64,000 nt of DNA from Candidatus Rokubacteria bacterium 13_1_40CM_69_27. Lineage in GTDB: Bacteria > Methylomirabilota > Methylomirabilia > Rokubacteriales > CSP1-6. Below the pieces are notes generated by a model. It searched no databases. It was not told where the DNA came from and saw nothing but the letters and a program-made list of their open reading frames with translations. The DNA is taken from assembly GCA_001917535.1 (NCBI GenBank), contig MNEF01000106.1:1-64000 (forward strand), read 5' to 3'. Position numbers and translations under genes: made by a program. This document shows, in pieces, positions 53,655-62,122 of this stretch; the first letter of the stretch is position 1, and each line of letters begins with the position of its first letter.

Positions 53655-54228
53655 GCGTGCAGACGTTCTGGCCGAAGCTGACCAGGAGATCGTTGTAGCC
53701 GATCCAGTACCGGCGCGGGAGTTTCGCCCGCAGCGCCATTTCCGTCTTCTCGGGGGTCGGGGTCTTCACGTACCCCAGCCGGTTCGAGATGCGATGGACG
53801 TGCGTGTCGACGCAGATCCCCGGCTTGCCGTAGCCCATGGTCACCACCAGATTGGCGGTCTTCCGGCCCACCCCCTTGAGCGTCAGGAGCTCGTCGATCT
53901 CGTCGGGCACGCGTCCGCCGAAGCGCTCCAGGAGCTCGCGGCAGATCGCGCGGATCACGCGGGCCTTGGTGCGGTAGAAGCCGACGGGGTAGATAGCGCG
54001 CTCGATCCGCGCGGCCGTCAGGCGGAGCATCCCCTCCGGGGTGTCGGCCAGCGCGAACAGCCGCTCGGCGGCGGGCCCCGTGGTCGTATCCTGGGTGCGG
54101 AGCGACAGGATGCACGCGATCAGGACGCGGAAGGGGTCGCGCGTCCGGGCGGCGACGACGGCCAGCGCAGTCGGGTTCCAGCGCGGCTTGGTCCGCTGGA
54201 GCCGGTGAATGACCGCGCCGATCGTCAC
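53581..54228 (-). CDS. nth: Endonuclease III
   Basis: This 215-residue DNA glycosylase/AP lyase has the helix-hairpin-helix LTLKGVGRKTANLVV with the catalytic Lys, the catalytic Asp in CVDTHVHR, and the 4Fe-4S cluster CTPISPRCSLCPVRPLC (C-x7-C-x2-C-x5-C; the usual first spacing is six). It removes oxidised pyrimidines. It is convergent with nfo, with overlapping 3' ends, so two base-excision-repair genes face each other. It overlaps the upstream TPR gene by 4 bp. Confidence 0.95.
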   Translation of the reverse strand: MTIGAVIHRLQRTKPRWNPTALAVVAARTRDPFRVLIACILSLRTQDTTTGPAAERLFALADTPEGMLRLTAARIERAIYPVGFYRTKARVIRAICRELLERFGGRVPDEIDELLTLKGVGRKTANLVVTMGYGKPGICVDTHVHRISNRLGYVKTPTPEKTEMALRAKLPRRYWIGYNDLLVSFGQNVCTPISPRCSLCPVRPLCRRVGVTTSR

Positions 54229-54959
54229 CGCGTGTCCTTGATGGACTCGAGGAGCGTGCGGGCGCGGGGCAGGTCCTTGACGGTCCAGTCGGCGATGCTG
54301 GTCGGCGCCTTCTCGCCGATCACCCGCTCGAGCTCCCGGCGTGCCTCCGCCTGGCGGCCCGTCGCGATCAGGAGGCGGGCAAGGTCGTTCCGGATGACGG
54401 TGAACCTCGGGTCGATCGCCAAACCCTGGCGGTAGTGCTCCTCGGCCTTCTTCCGGTCGCCGCCGAACAGCGCCGGCACCTCGAAGAAAACGTTGCCGGC
54501 CAGCGCGTGCCCCCGGACCGAGCGCGGGTTGAGGCCGAAGATGGTGTTCAGTTCCTCACGGAGCGTGGGCAGGAGGAAGAGCGACCGCATGACGCCTTTG
54601 GTCTGGCCCCAGCGTCCGGTGTTGATCGCGTACCACACGTGGGCTTCCTCGCTCCGGGGCGCCAGCTCCACGGCCCGCTGGCCCAGCTCCCGCCCGCGGG
54701 CGTAGGCGGCCAGCTTGTCCTCGTCGGTGGTGGCGCGGATCTCGCCGTAGAGGAAGTAGATGCGGGAGAGAAGCACGAGCGTCTCGACCTGCCGCTCGCG
54801 CTTGAGCTCCTCTTCGAGGAGGTCGCGGGCCCGGTCGATGCGGGCGGGGTCTTCGTGGTAGCGCGCGATCAGCGCGCGGCCCGCCTCCCGCGGTGTCTCC
54901 GCCGCGGCCGGCGTGGCGAGACAGAGCGCGAGGCCGAGCCCCGCGAGGCGTTTGGACAT
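54225..54959 (-). CDS. Secreted TPR-like protein
   Basis: This 244-residue protein has a signal peptide (RLAGLGLALCLATPAAAETP). Helical repeats follow that resemble TPRs: LVLLSRIYFLYGEIRATTDEDKLAAYARGRELGQRAVELAP and AEEHYRQGLAIDPRFTVIRNDLARLLIATGRQAEARRELERVI. The middle part (SEEAHVWYAINTGRWGQTKG) recalls the TatT component family linked to TRAP transporters. The role is probably periplasmic scaffolding. A good promoter lies almost directly before the ATG, suggesting a leaderless transcript. Confidence 0.8.
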   Translation of the reverse strand: MSKRLAGLGLALCLATPAAAETPREAGRALIARYHEDPARIDRARDLLEEELKRERQVETLVLLSRIYFLYGEIRATTDEDKLAAYARGRELGQRAVELAPRSEEAHVWYAINTGRWGQTKGVMRSLFLLPTLREELNTIFGLNPRSVRGHALAGNVFFEVPALFGGDRKKAEEHYRQGLAIDPRFTVIRNDLARLLIATGRQAEARRELERVIGEKAPTSIADWTVKDLPRARTLLESIKDTR

Positions 54960-54967
54960 CGCCGCGC

Positions 54968-55044
54968 ACTCTACCGCCCGCCCTCAGGGGTGTCAATCGA
55001 GAGCGGCGGCCCGAGTTGACACGCGCCCTCGCTTTGCCGATGCT
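54968..55044. promoter_or_regulatory. Divergent promoters with TTGACA elements in an inverted repeat
   Basis: GTGTCAA (54990-54996) and TTGACAC (55016-55022) form a perfect 7-bp inverted repeat, so each strand carries TTGACA. On the minus strand TTGACA is followed at 17 bp by TAGAGT (54968-54973), only about 9 bp before the TPR-gene ATG. On the plus strand the matching -10 (GATGCT) is weak. The rest of the 160-bp gap before the DUF4149 gene shows nothing else. Confidence 0.5.
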
Positions 55045-55119
55045 CGGCTCGTGCTCGCGCCCGGCGATCGGCCCTGGGCAGGGGGCAGGAGCGCGAGGGA
55101 TCACGATGACTCTGGACTC

Positions 55120-55575
55120 ATGAGAGCACTCCGGACGCTCGCCGTCGCCTGCGTGGCGGCCTGGCTGGGCGTGATGGCATTCTTCTCCCTGGCCGCGGCG
55201 CCGCTGCTCTTCCGCACGATCGAGCGCGCGAGCGCGGGGCAGGTGGTCGCCGCGCTCCTGCCGCACTATTACCGCTGGGGCATCACGCTCTGCGTCCCGG
55301 CGCTGGTGGCCCTGCTGACGCTGACCCTGGGGACACGGGCGGGGCGTACCCGCCATCTGGCGGGGGCCGTCCTGGCCGGGGCCATGGTCGCGCTGCTCAG
55401 CTGGGCGCTCACCGTGACGTTGCCGGCCGCCGAGGGTGCCCGCCGCGCGGGGGACACCGAGCGGTTCACGGCCGCGCACCGGAGCGCCATGCGCCTCAAT
55501 CTCCTGACGATGCTCTGCGGGGCGGGCCTGGTCGCGCTCGAAGCGTTCACCGGGGCCGGGCGGCGGGACGAATGA
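55120..55575 (+). CDS. DUF4149-like small membrane protein
   Basis: The 151 residues start at ATG 55120. Four hydrophobic helices are visible: ACVAAWLGVMAFFSLAAAPLLF, ITLCVPALVALLTLTLG, AGAVLAGAMVALLSWALTVTLPAA and LNLLTMLCGAGLVALEAF. The pattern, with a conserved R/H region between helices 3 and 4 (AHRSAMRLNLLTM), fits DUF4149, a family of unknown function. Its 3' end overlaps the convergent hypothetical gene by 29 bp. Confidence 0.75.
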   Translation: MRALRTLAVACVAAWLGVMAFFSLAAAPLLFRTIERASAGQVVAALLPHYYRWGITLCVPALVALLTLTLGTRAGRTRHLAGAVLAGAMVALLSWALTVTLPAAEGARRAGDTERFTAAHRSAMRLNLLTMLCGAGLVALEAFTGAGRRDE

Positions 55576-56017
55576 AGGCGATGAGCGCGGCGAGACGATC
55601 CGGAACCGCCTCCGCCGGCTCATGGGCCAGCGCCTCGCCGGCGGCCAGGGCGAGCCAGGCCAGCATATCCGTGGGGACGTCGCTGCGCGTGGCCCCCGCG
55701 CGCTCAAGCAGATCGCCGAGCGCCAGGCGCACCTGCTCGCGCGCCCACGCCAGCGCCAGCGCCCGCGACTTTTCGCGCCCGCGACGCGGCCCGTGGGGCG
55801 ATCGCGCCTCGCGCGGCGGCTCGACGTAGCTCAGACGGGCGAGCGCTTCGCCGAGCGCCTCACCGGGCGGGCGGCCTCCGCGCGCGAGCGCGGCGAGCTC
55901 GCGGGCCACGCGGAGCAGCCTCGCCTCCTCCGGACCCGGTGGTCCACTCGGCCGCGTCGCCGCCGCCGGAGGCGATGGGCGCGACGCACGCCGCGGCTTC
56001 CTGCGCCTCGAAGCCAT
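55547..56017 (-). CDS. Hypothetical protein, basic N-terminus and helical C-terminus
   Basis: This 156-residue protein is not recognised. The first 30 residues are basic and Pro-rich (ASRRRKPRRASRPSPPAAATRP). The remainder is Ala/Leu/Arg-rich and helical, and from REKSRALALAWAREQVRLALGDLLERAG to AALIAFIRP vaguely recalls the ligand domain of TetR regulators without an obvious DNA-binding helix-turn-helix. A spurious ORF in GC-rich DNA is possible. Opposing gene starts on both sides leave it room, and no better frame exists in 55576-56017. Confidence 0.45.
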   Translation of the reverse strand: MASRRRKPRRASRPSPPAAATRPSGPPGPEEARLLRVARELAALARGGRPPGEALGEALARLSYVEPPREARSPHGPRRGREKSRALALAWAREQVRLALGDLLERAGATRSDVPTDMLAWLALAAGEALAHEPAEAVPDRLAALIAFIRPAARPR

Positions 56018-56088
56018 GACCGCTCAACCATAGCAAGGGTTCACGCGCTCAGGTGGCAGTCGCCTTGCACAAGCTTGGACCGGGGGGA

Positions 56089-56757
56089 ATGATGTTTCGA
56101 CGCATCAGCCTGACAGCGTGCACGCTCGTGCTGGGGCTCACCCTCGCGGCGGGCGCCGACGAAGTCATCACCGGCACGGTCGTCCGCGTGGATGAACACG
56201 CGGGTGTGATCGTGCTCGACGACGCGCGAATGTACAGAGTCGCCGATGGCGGCGCCGTGCTGGTGAACAGCCAAGCGATGGAGCTGCGGGAGATCGAGCC
56301 CGGAACGAGAGTGGTCATCCGCTCCGGCCAGCCGGTCGAGTACCGCGACGGTCAGTACGTCGTCATCACCCAGCCGGAGCCCGCCGCATCGCCCGCCACC
56401 ACGGTCGTGACGCCGCCGCCGGCGCCGATCACCCTGACGGAGGGTGCGATCACGGGCACCGTGTCAAGCGTCGACGAGCCCGCCAGCGTGGTGGTCCTCA
56501 GTGACGGGCGCATGGTGCAGATCGGGCCGAAGACCATCATCCTCGCCGACGGCCGGCCGATCCACCTCGCCGCGCTCAAGCCCGGCGCGAAGGTGATCAT
56601 CAGTGCGGTCAATCCCGTCGTCTACCGCAACGGCCGCTACGCCTTGCTCAACTCGGGCTTCCGTGATTCGGGGACCGGCAGCTCGCTAACGTGGGACTCG
56701 CAGTGGGCGGGGTACGAGGTGGAGATCGAACACGGCGGCATGCAGATCCAGTCGTAA
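56089..56757 (+). CDS. Secreted protein with two tandem beta-rich repeats
   Basis: The 222 residues start at ATG 56089 after a GGGGGGA element; the track start at 56053 adds residues before the signal peptide. The signal peptide is FRRISLTACTLVLGLTLAAGA. Two homologous units follow: ITGTVVRVDEHAGVIVLDDARMYRVADGGAVLV and ITGTVSSVDEPASVVVLSDGRMVQIGPKTIIL. They are separated by a Pro/Thr linker, and each is followed by a PGxxVxIxxxxPVxYRxGxY segment. The repeats resemble small OB- or DUF5666-type barrels. A periplasmic role is likely; function is unknown. Confidence 0.75.
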   Translation: MMFRRISLTACTLVLGLTLAAGADEVITGTVVRVDEHAGVIVLDDARMYRVADGGAVLVNSQAMELREIEPGTRVVIRSGQPVEYRDGQYVVITQPEPAASPATTVVTPPPAPITLTEGAITGTVSSVDEPASVVVLSDGRMVQIGPKTIILADGRPIHLAALKPGAKVIISAVNPVVYRNGRYALLNSGFRDSGTGSSLTWDSQWAGYEVEIEHGGMQIQS

Positions 56758-56811
56758 CCGCGCCTGGATGCTCGCGCGTCCGCCCCCATCGGGCGCTGAC
56801 GCCGGCTGAGG

Positions 56812-56876
56812 GAGGGGACGGGGCAGGCTCTGCCGGCGAGTTGTTTTTCGAAGCCGGAGAGCCTGCCCCGCCCCTC
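56812..56876. terminator. Strong bidirectional hairpin between convergent genes
   Basis: GAGGGG-a-CGGGGCAGGCTCT pairs with AGAGCCTGCCCCG-CCCCTC (19 bp with one bulged A). An inner CCGGC/GCCGG extends the stem, and the loop contains TTTTT. It reaches into the stop codon of the MacB-type permease gene. It is the longest hairpin I find in the window and is placed to stop transcription from both sides. Confidence 0.65.
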
Positions 56877-58103
56877 ACTCGTACCGGAGCGCCTCGATTG
56901 GGTCGAGCCGCGCGGCTTTGCGCGCGGGATAGAAGCCGAAGAAGATCCCGATCGCGGCGGCGAAGCCGAAGGCCAGCGCGATGGCCTCCGGAGCGACCAG
57001 GGTGCGCCACTCGGCGAAGTAGCTGATGGTCCGGGAGCCCGCCAGCCCCAGCGCGATCCCGATCACGCCGCCGATCAACGACAGCGTAATGGCCTCGACC
57101 AGGAACTGCAGCAGGATGTCCCGGCCGCGCGCGCCCACCGCCATGCGAAGCCCGATCTCACGCGTCCTCTCGGTGACCGAGACCAGCATGATGTTCATGA
57201 TCCCGATACCGCCGACGAGCAGCGACACGGAGGCGATGGCGGCGAGCAGGTAGGTCATCACCCGCGTGGACTCCTCCTGCGTCTGGAGCACCTCGGACAG
57301 GTTGCGCAGGGAGAAGTCGTCGTCCTGGTTGGGCTGGAGGCGATGGCGCTGGCGCAGCAGGGCGCGGATCTGCGACTCCGCCTCGGTCATGTCCTCGCCC
57401 TGCCGCACCTTGACTGAAATGGAGCCGACGGAGCGGTAGTTGGCCTGCGCCGCCCCCAGCACCTTTTTTTTCGCCGTCGACAGTGGGATCAGGATGACGT
57501 CGTCCTGGTCCTGGCCCCAGGAGGTTTGCCCCTTGCGCGAGAGCAGGCCCACCACGGTGAACGGCACCTTCTTGATGCGAATAGTCTGGCCCAGCGGGTC
57601 AGCGTCGCCGAAGAGGTTGAGCGCGGTCGTCTGGCCGATGAGCGCGACCTTCGTCGCCCCGTCGACGTCGTCCGGCGCGATGGGCCGGCCGGCGTCCAGC
57701 CCCCAATCGCGGGCCTCGAGGTAGTCCACCGTCACGCCCTGGATCCCCGTGGCCCAGTTGAGGTTACCGTAAACGACCTGGGCGGAGCCGCGATTCGACG
57801 GCGCGGCCACCTGCACGGTGGGGATCTCGCGCGCGATGGCGGCGGCGTCGTCCTCGGTGATGGTGAGCTGGCTGCCCTGACCGAGCCGGATGCCGCTGCT
57901 CGTGATGCTGCCGGACAAGACGATGATGAGGTTCGATCCGAGACTCTGGATCTGCTCGGCGACCCGTGCCTGCGCGCCTGAGCCCACGCTCACCATCGCG
58001 ATCACCGCGCCGACGCCGATGATGATCCCGAGCATTGTGAGCGCGCTCCGGAGCTTGTTGACCCGCAACGCGCGGAGGGCTATACGCGCGGACTGCAAAA
58101 TGT

Positions 58104-58107
<4 letters not shown>
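56875..58107 (-). CDS. MacB-like ABC transporter permease
   Basis: This 410-residue protein has one N-terminal helix ([29 protein letters not shown]), a large periplasmic MacB_PCD domain (about residues 50-285), and three C-terminal FtsX helices ([57 protein letters not shown] and [31 protein letters not shown]). It works with the separate ATPase gene just upstream (4-bp overlap) as a mechanotransmission-type exporter. Confidence 0.93.
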
Positions 58108-58844
<737 letters not shown>

Positions 58845-58845
58845 G

Positions 58846-60477
58846 CTAGAGCCTCAGCCGCGGCCCGCCACCTGCCGGTCCTCCCTGGGGCCTGTTCTGG
58901 CCGCCCGCGCCCAGGGTGCCCACGATGACCTCCTGGCCTTCCTTCAGCTCGCCGCCCAGCACCTCGGTGAAGGTGCCGTCGCTGAGCCCCAGCATGACCG
59001 GCACGGCTTTGGGCCGCCCGTCGGGACCGGGACCGAAGACGCGCCCGGGAGTCCCGCCGCCGCGCCCCTCGGCCGGGAACTGGTCATAGCGCGCGCGCTG
59101 CTCGGCGGTCAGCATCTCGCGGATGCGGGCCCGCATCGTCTCGAGGATCTGCTGGGCGCGGGACTCGCTCAGCCCCGCGCTCTGCAGCGCCTGGAGCTGG
59201 CTGCGCCTGTCCGTAAGGATCGGATCGAGCTTCGCTTGCTGCTCGGCGGTGAGCCCCAGGCCGCGCACGAGACCCTCGCGCAGGTTCTCGCCCAGCCCAG
59301 GCCGGCTCGGCGACGCGCCCCCGCTGGCCCGGGGGGCGGCCTCGCCCGCCTCGGCGCCGGCAGGACGGAACCTGAGCGAAGCGTTCGGGATCTTGAGGAC
59401 GTTCGGCTTCTCGGCGATGACCAGCTTCACGTTGGCGGTCATGCCGGGCAGGAGCTTGCCATCCGGGTTGGCGACCGCGACGATCACGATGTAGGTGACG
59501 ACGTTCTGGTTGACCACCGGCGCTTTGCGGATCTGGGTCACACGACCGCTGAACGTCTCGCCGGCGAAGGCGTCCACGGTGAAGGTTGCGATGCCGTCCA
59601 GCCGGACCTTGCCGATGTCAGCCTCGTCCACGCTGGTCTCGACCTGCATCTGTGTGAGGTCCTGGGCGATCGTGAAGAGCGTGGGGGCCTGGAGGCTCGC
59701 GGCCACGGTCTGCCCGACATCGACGGTGCGAGAGACGACGACGCCGTCCACCGGGGCCACGATGACGGTGTGCTCCAGATTGATTTCGGCTTGGCGCAGG
59801 TTGGCCTCGTTCTGGGCCACGATGGCCTTGGCGTTCTTGAGCTGGGCCTCGGCGACTTTAAGCTGGGCCTCGGCCGAGGTCACCGCCGCGGCCTGGGCAC
59901 GCTCCTGGGCCACCGTGGCTTCGTGCTGCGCCACGGCCGAGTCGAACTGCACTTGCGCGGCGTCGAGGTCAGACTGGGCGATCAGGTCTCTCTGGCGGAG
60001 CTCCTGCTGGCGACTGACATTCCGCCGCCCGTCCGCCACCGCCACCTGAGCCTTGACCGTCTGAGCCTTCGCAGAGGCCAGGGCGGCCTTGGCATTGGCG
60101 AGGTCGGCCCGGGTCTTCTCGACCACCGCCTCCTGGTTAGCCATTGCCGCTCGGGCCGCCTCCAGCTGCGCTTTGGCTTGATTGACCTGGGCCTGGAGCA
60201 TCTCGGGGTCGATCCGAGCGATGACCTGTCCTTTCTTCACCGGCGAGTTGAAGTCGACGTAGAGGTTCTTGATGTTTCCCGAAACCTGGCTGCCGACGAG
60301 CACGGTGATGACGGCGTTGAGGTTGCCGGTGGCGGAGACAGCGGCGGTGAGGGGACCCCGCTCGACCCGGGCCAGGCGGTACTGCTGGCCCTGGCCCCGG
60401 CTCTGGACGTACAAGTACCCCCAGACGCCGGTGGCGACGACGAGCACGACGAGCCCGAGCCAGACGAGACGCTTCAT
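58846..60477 (-). CDS. MacA/HlyD-type periplasmic adaptor with a Spy/LTxxQ-like helical insertion
   Basis: The 543 residues start at ATG 60477. An N-terminal anchor ([21 protein letters not shown]) is followed by a lipoyl half-motif ([24 protein letters not shown]), a very long coiled-coil hairpin (about 90-230), the second lipoyl half ([29 protein letters not shown]) and a beta-barrel. At about residues 400-480, before the membrane-proximal domain, an insertion carries two LTAEQ motifs ([13 protein letters not shown] and [14 protein letters not shown]). These are typical of Spy/CpxP chaperones. The adaptor links the inner-membrane ABC pump to TolC. Confidence 0.92.
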   Translation of the reverse strand: MKRLVWLGLVVLVVATGVWGYLYVQSRGQGQQYRLARVERGPLTAAVSATGNLNAVITVLVGSQVSGNIKNLYVDFNSPVKKGQVIARIDPEMLQAQVNQAKAQLEAARAAMANQEAVVEKTRADLANAKAALASAKAQTVKAQVAVADGRRNVSRQQELRQRDLIAQSDLDAAQVQFDSAVAQHEATVAQERAQAAAVTSAEAQLKVAEAQLKNAKAIVAQNEANLRQAEINLEHTVIVAPVDGVVVSRTVDVGQTVAASLQAPTLFTIAQDLTQMQVETSVDEADIGKVRLDGIATFTVDAFAGETFSGRVTQIRKAPVVNQNVVTYIVIVAVANPDGKLLPGMTANVKLVIAEKPNVLKIPNASLRFRPAGAEAGEAAPRASGGASPSRPGLGENLREGLVRGLGLTAEQQAKLDPILTDRRSQLQALQSAGLSESRAQQILETMRARIREMLTAEQRARYDQFPAEGRGGGTPGRVFGPGPDGRPKAVPVMLGLSDGTFTEVLGGELKEGQEVIVGTLGAGGQNRPQGGPAGGGPRLRL

Positions 60478-60525
60478 CAAATATTAGACGGCGTTAGCCG
60501 GGCTGTGTTTACCCCTTCGTCCAGC

Positions 60526-61845
60526 TTACCGCCGACCGCGGGCCCGATCGAGGCGGTAGATGGCGATCCGGTAATCGGAGAGCGCCTGCGCTTCGGTTTG
60601 CTGGGCCTGAGTCAGCGCGAGCTGGGCGTCGGTGAGCTCCAGGATCGTCCCCACGCCGGCGTCGAACCGGCCCTGGGCGAGGCGGAAGTTCTCCTGGGCC
60701 GAGGCCACGGCGGCCTGGGCGGCCTGGATCCGTTCGGCGGCTTCTCCCACCGTGAGCTGCGACTGCTCGACGTTCTGGATGATGTCGAGCTCGCTGGCGC
60801 GCACGCGCGCCCGGGCGGCGTCCATGTTCGCTTTCGCCTCGCGGTACCTCGCGATGCGGCCGCCGCCGTCGTAGAGGGTCCACGACATGGACAGCGTGGC
60901 CGTCCACGTCTCGCCGAGGTCGGTACGGGCGCCGCCATAGGTCCCGCTCCCGGTGATGTCAGGGAAGAAGTTGCGGAAGGCCTGGCGCTCGCTCGCCTCG
61001 GCCGATTCGGCGAGCAGCCGGGCCTGGCGCATCTCCGGACGCTCGCGCAAGGCCTCGGCGCGCAGGGCGGCCCGGTCGAGCGTGACCGGCTCGTAGACGA
61101 GGTTGTCCTGAACCTGCGTCGGCGTATCCACTTCGATGCCCATGCCCGTGTTCAACGCCACGCGCGCCAGGCGCTCGGCGTTCCGTGCCTGGATCACGGT
61201 CAACTTGGCGTTGGCCACATCCACTTCGGCGCGCGCCACATCGGACTTGGGACGGGTCCCGACCTCGAAAAAGCCGCGCGCGGACTTGAGGTTGAGCTCC
61301 GCGCGGTCCAGCGCCTGCTGGTTGACGCGGATCAGGCGCTCGGCAAGCAGCATGTTCGTGTACGCCTCTTTGACGGCGAGAGCGATGAGCTGACGCTGGA
61401 GCTCGATGTCCTCCAGCGCGACGGCGGCGAGCTTCTTGGCGGCGGCGGTCGCCGCCATGTTCTTGCCAAAGTCGAAGAGAAGCTGCGAGAGCGCGACCTG
61501 CGCGACGAGCGTGTCGCTGAACTCGCGGCTGGTGATCGTCGACGACGGCGGCGCCCCCACTGACTGGCTCTTTGCAGCGGTTACGGAGCCCGCGAGCTGG
61601 GGCAGGAGCGGTGCGATCGCCTGATCGACGCGGTAGCGCGCCGCGGCGTAATCGAACAGGCGCGCCTGGATCTGTGGCTGGGACGCCAGCGCGATGGCCA
61701 CCGCCTCGTCCAGCGTCAACAGCCGACCCGCAACCTGAGGCGGGGCGGGGGGACCGGCCGGACTCTGCGCCCTCGCCGGAGCCGTCGGGGTGCACAGCAC
61801 AAGCGCGGCACCGACCGCGGCCGCGACGATGAAGGCCATCCTCAT
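60526..61845 (-). CDS. TolC-family outer-membrane efflux protein
   Basis: This 439-residue protein has a signal peptide (FIVAAAVGAALVLCTPTAPARAQ). Two outer-membrane efflux repeats follow, with LTLDEAVAIALASQPQIQARLFDYAAARYRVDQAIAPLLPQL, and AEASERQAFRNFFPDITGSGTYGG with SWTLYDGGGRIARYREAKAN. Periodic helices for the periplasmic tunnel are evident. It is first in the minus-strand efflux operon, 48 bp before the adaptor gene. Confidence 0.93.
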   Translation of the reverse strand: MRMAFIVAAAVGAALVLCTPTAPARAQSPAGPPAPPQVAGRLLTLDEAVAIALASQPQIQARLFDYAAARYRVDQAIAPLLPQLAGSVTAAKSQSVGAPPSSTITSREFSDTLVAQVALSQLLFDFGKNMAATAAAKKLAAVALEDIELQRQLIALAVKEAYTNMLLAERLIRVNQQALDRAELNLKSARGFFEVGTRPKSDVARAEVDVANAKLTVIQARNAERLARVALNTGMGIEVDTPTQVQDNLVYEPVTLDRAALRAEALRERPEMRQARLLAESAEASERQAFRNFFPDITGSGTYGGARTDLGETWTATLSMSWTLYDGGGRIARYREAKANMDAARARVRASELDIIQNVEQSQLTVGEAAERIQAAQAAVASAQENFRLAQGRFDAGVGTILELTDAQLALTQAQQTEAQALSDYRIAIYRLDRARGRR

Positions 61846-61986
61846 GCGGGCGCTCCTCCGACCGCGCTCGTGAACACGCGAGTCCGGCGTGAGGATATCA
61901 CGGCGGCCGCGGGGCCTTCGGGCGGCCCGGGCCGGCGGGGGACAAACAGTGGATGAGCTGTGGATGGTGGGTGGACACCTTTTTTC

Positions 61987-62041
61987 TTGACGGCCGCTAG
62001 ATCCTGCGTGCTAGAGTCCGTCCACCACAAGATATAGTTAT
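61987..62041 (+). promoter_or_regulatory. Promoter and possible NrdR box upstream of the ribonucleotide reductase
   Basis: TTGACG (61987) and TAGAGT (62012) are 19 bp apart; TAGAGT is also the -10 of the TPR-gene promoter. Just downstream, CACAAGATATAGTTAT (62026-62041) is an AT-rich element resembling one NrdR box (ACAC-AT-rich-GTGT type) but imperfect, and I see no second box nearby. The 277-bp gap holds no other gene and no recognisable cobalamin riboswitch. Confidence 0.4.
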
Positions 62042-62122
62042 AGGAGGGGTCCGCTCCGGGTCTGCCGGCGGGGCCAGCGGCGCGACCCTCCACCGGTGTC
62101 CGAGCGAAGGGAGGAACGGAGC

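Noticed and set aside
61846-62122. Cobalamin riboswitch upstream of the B12-dependent ribonucleotide reductase
   Set aside because: I could not find the B12-box core or the expected multi-stem layout; only a GGTGGAC/GTCCACC pairing is visible.
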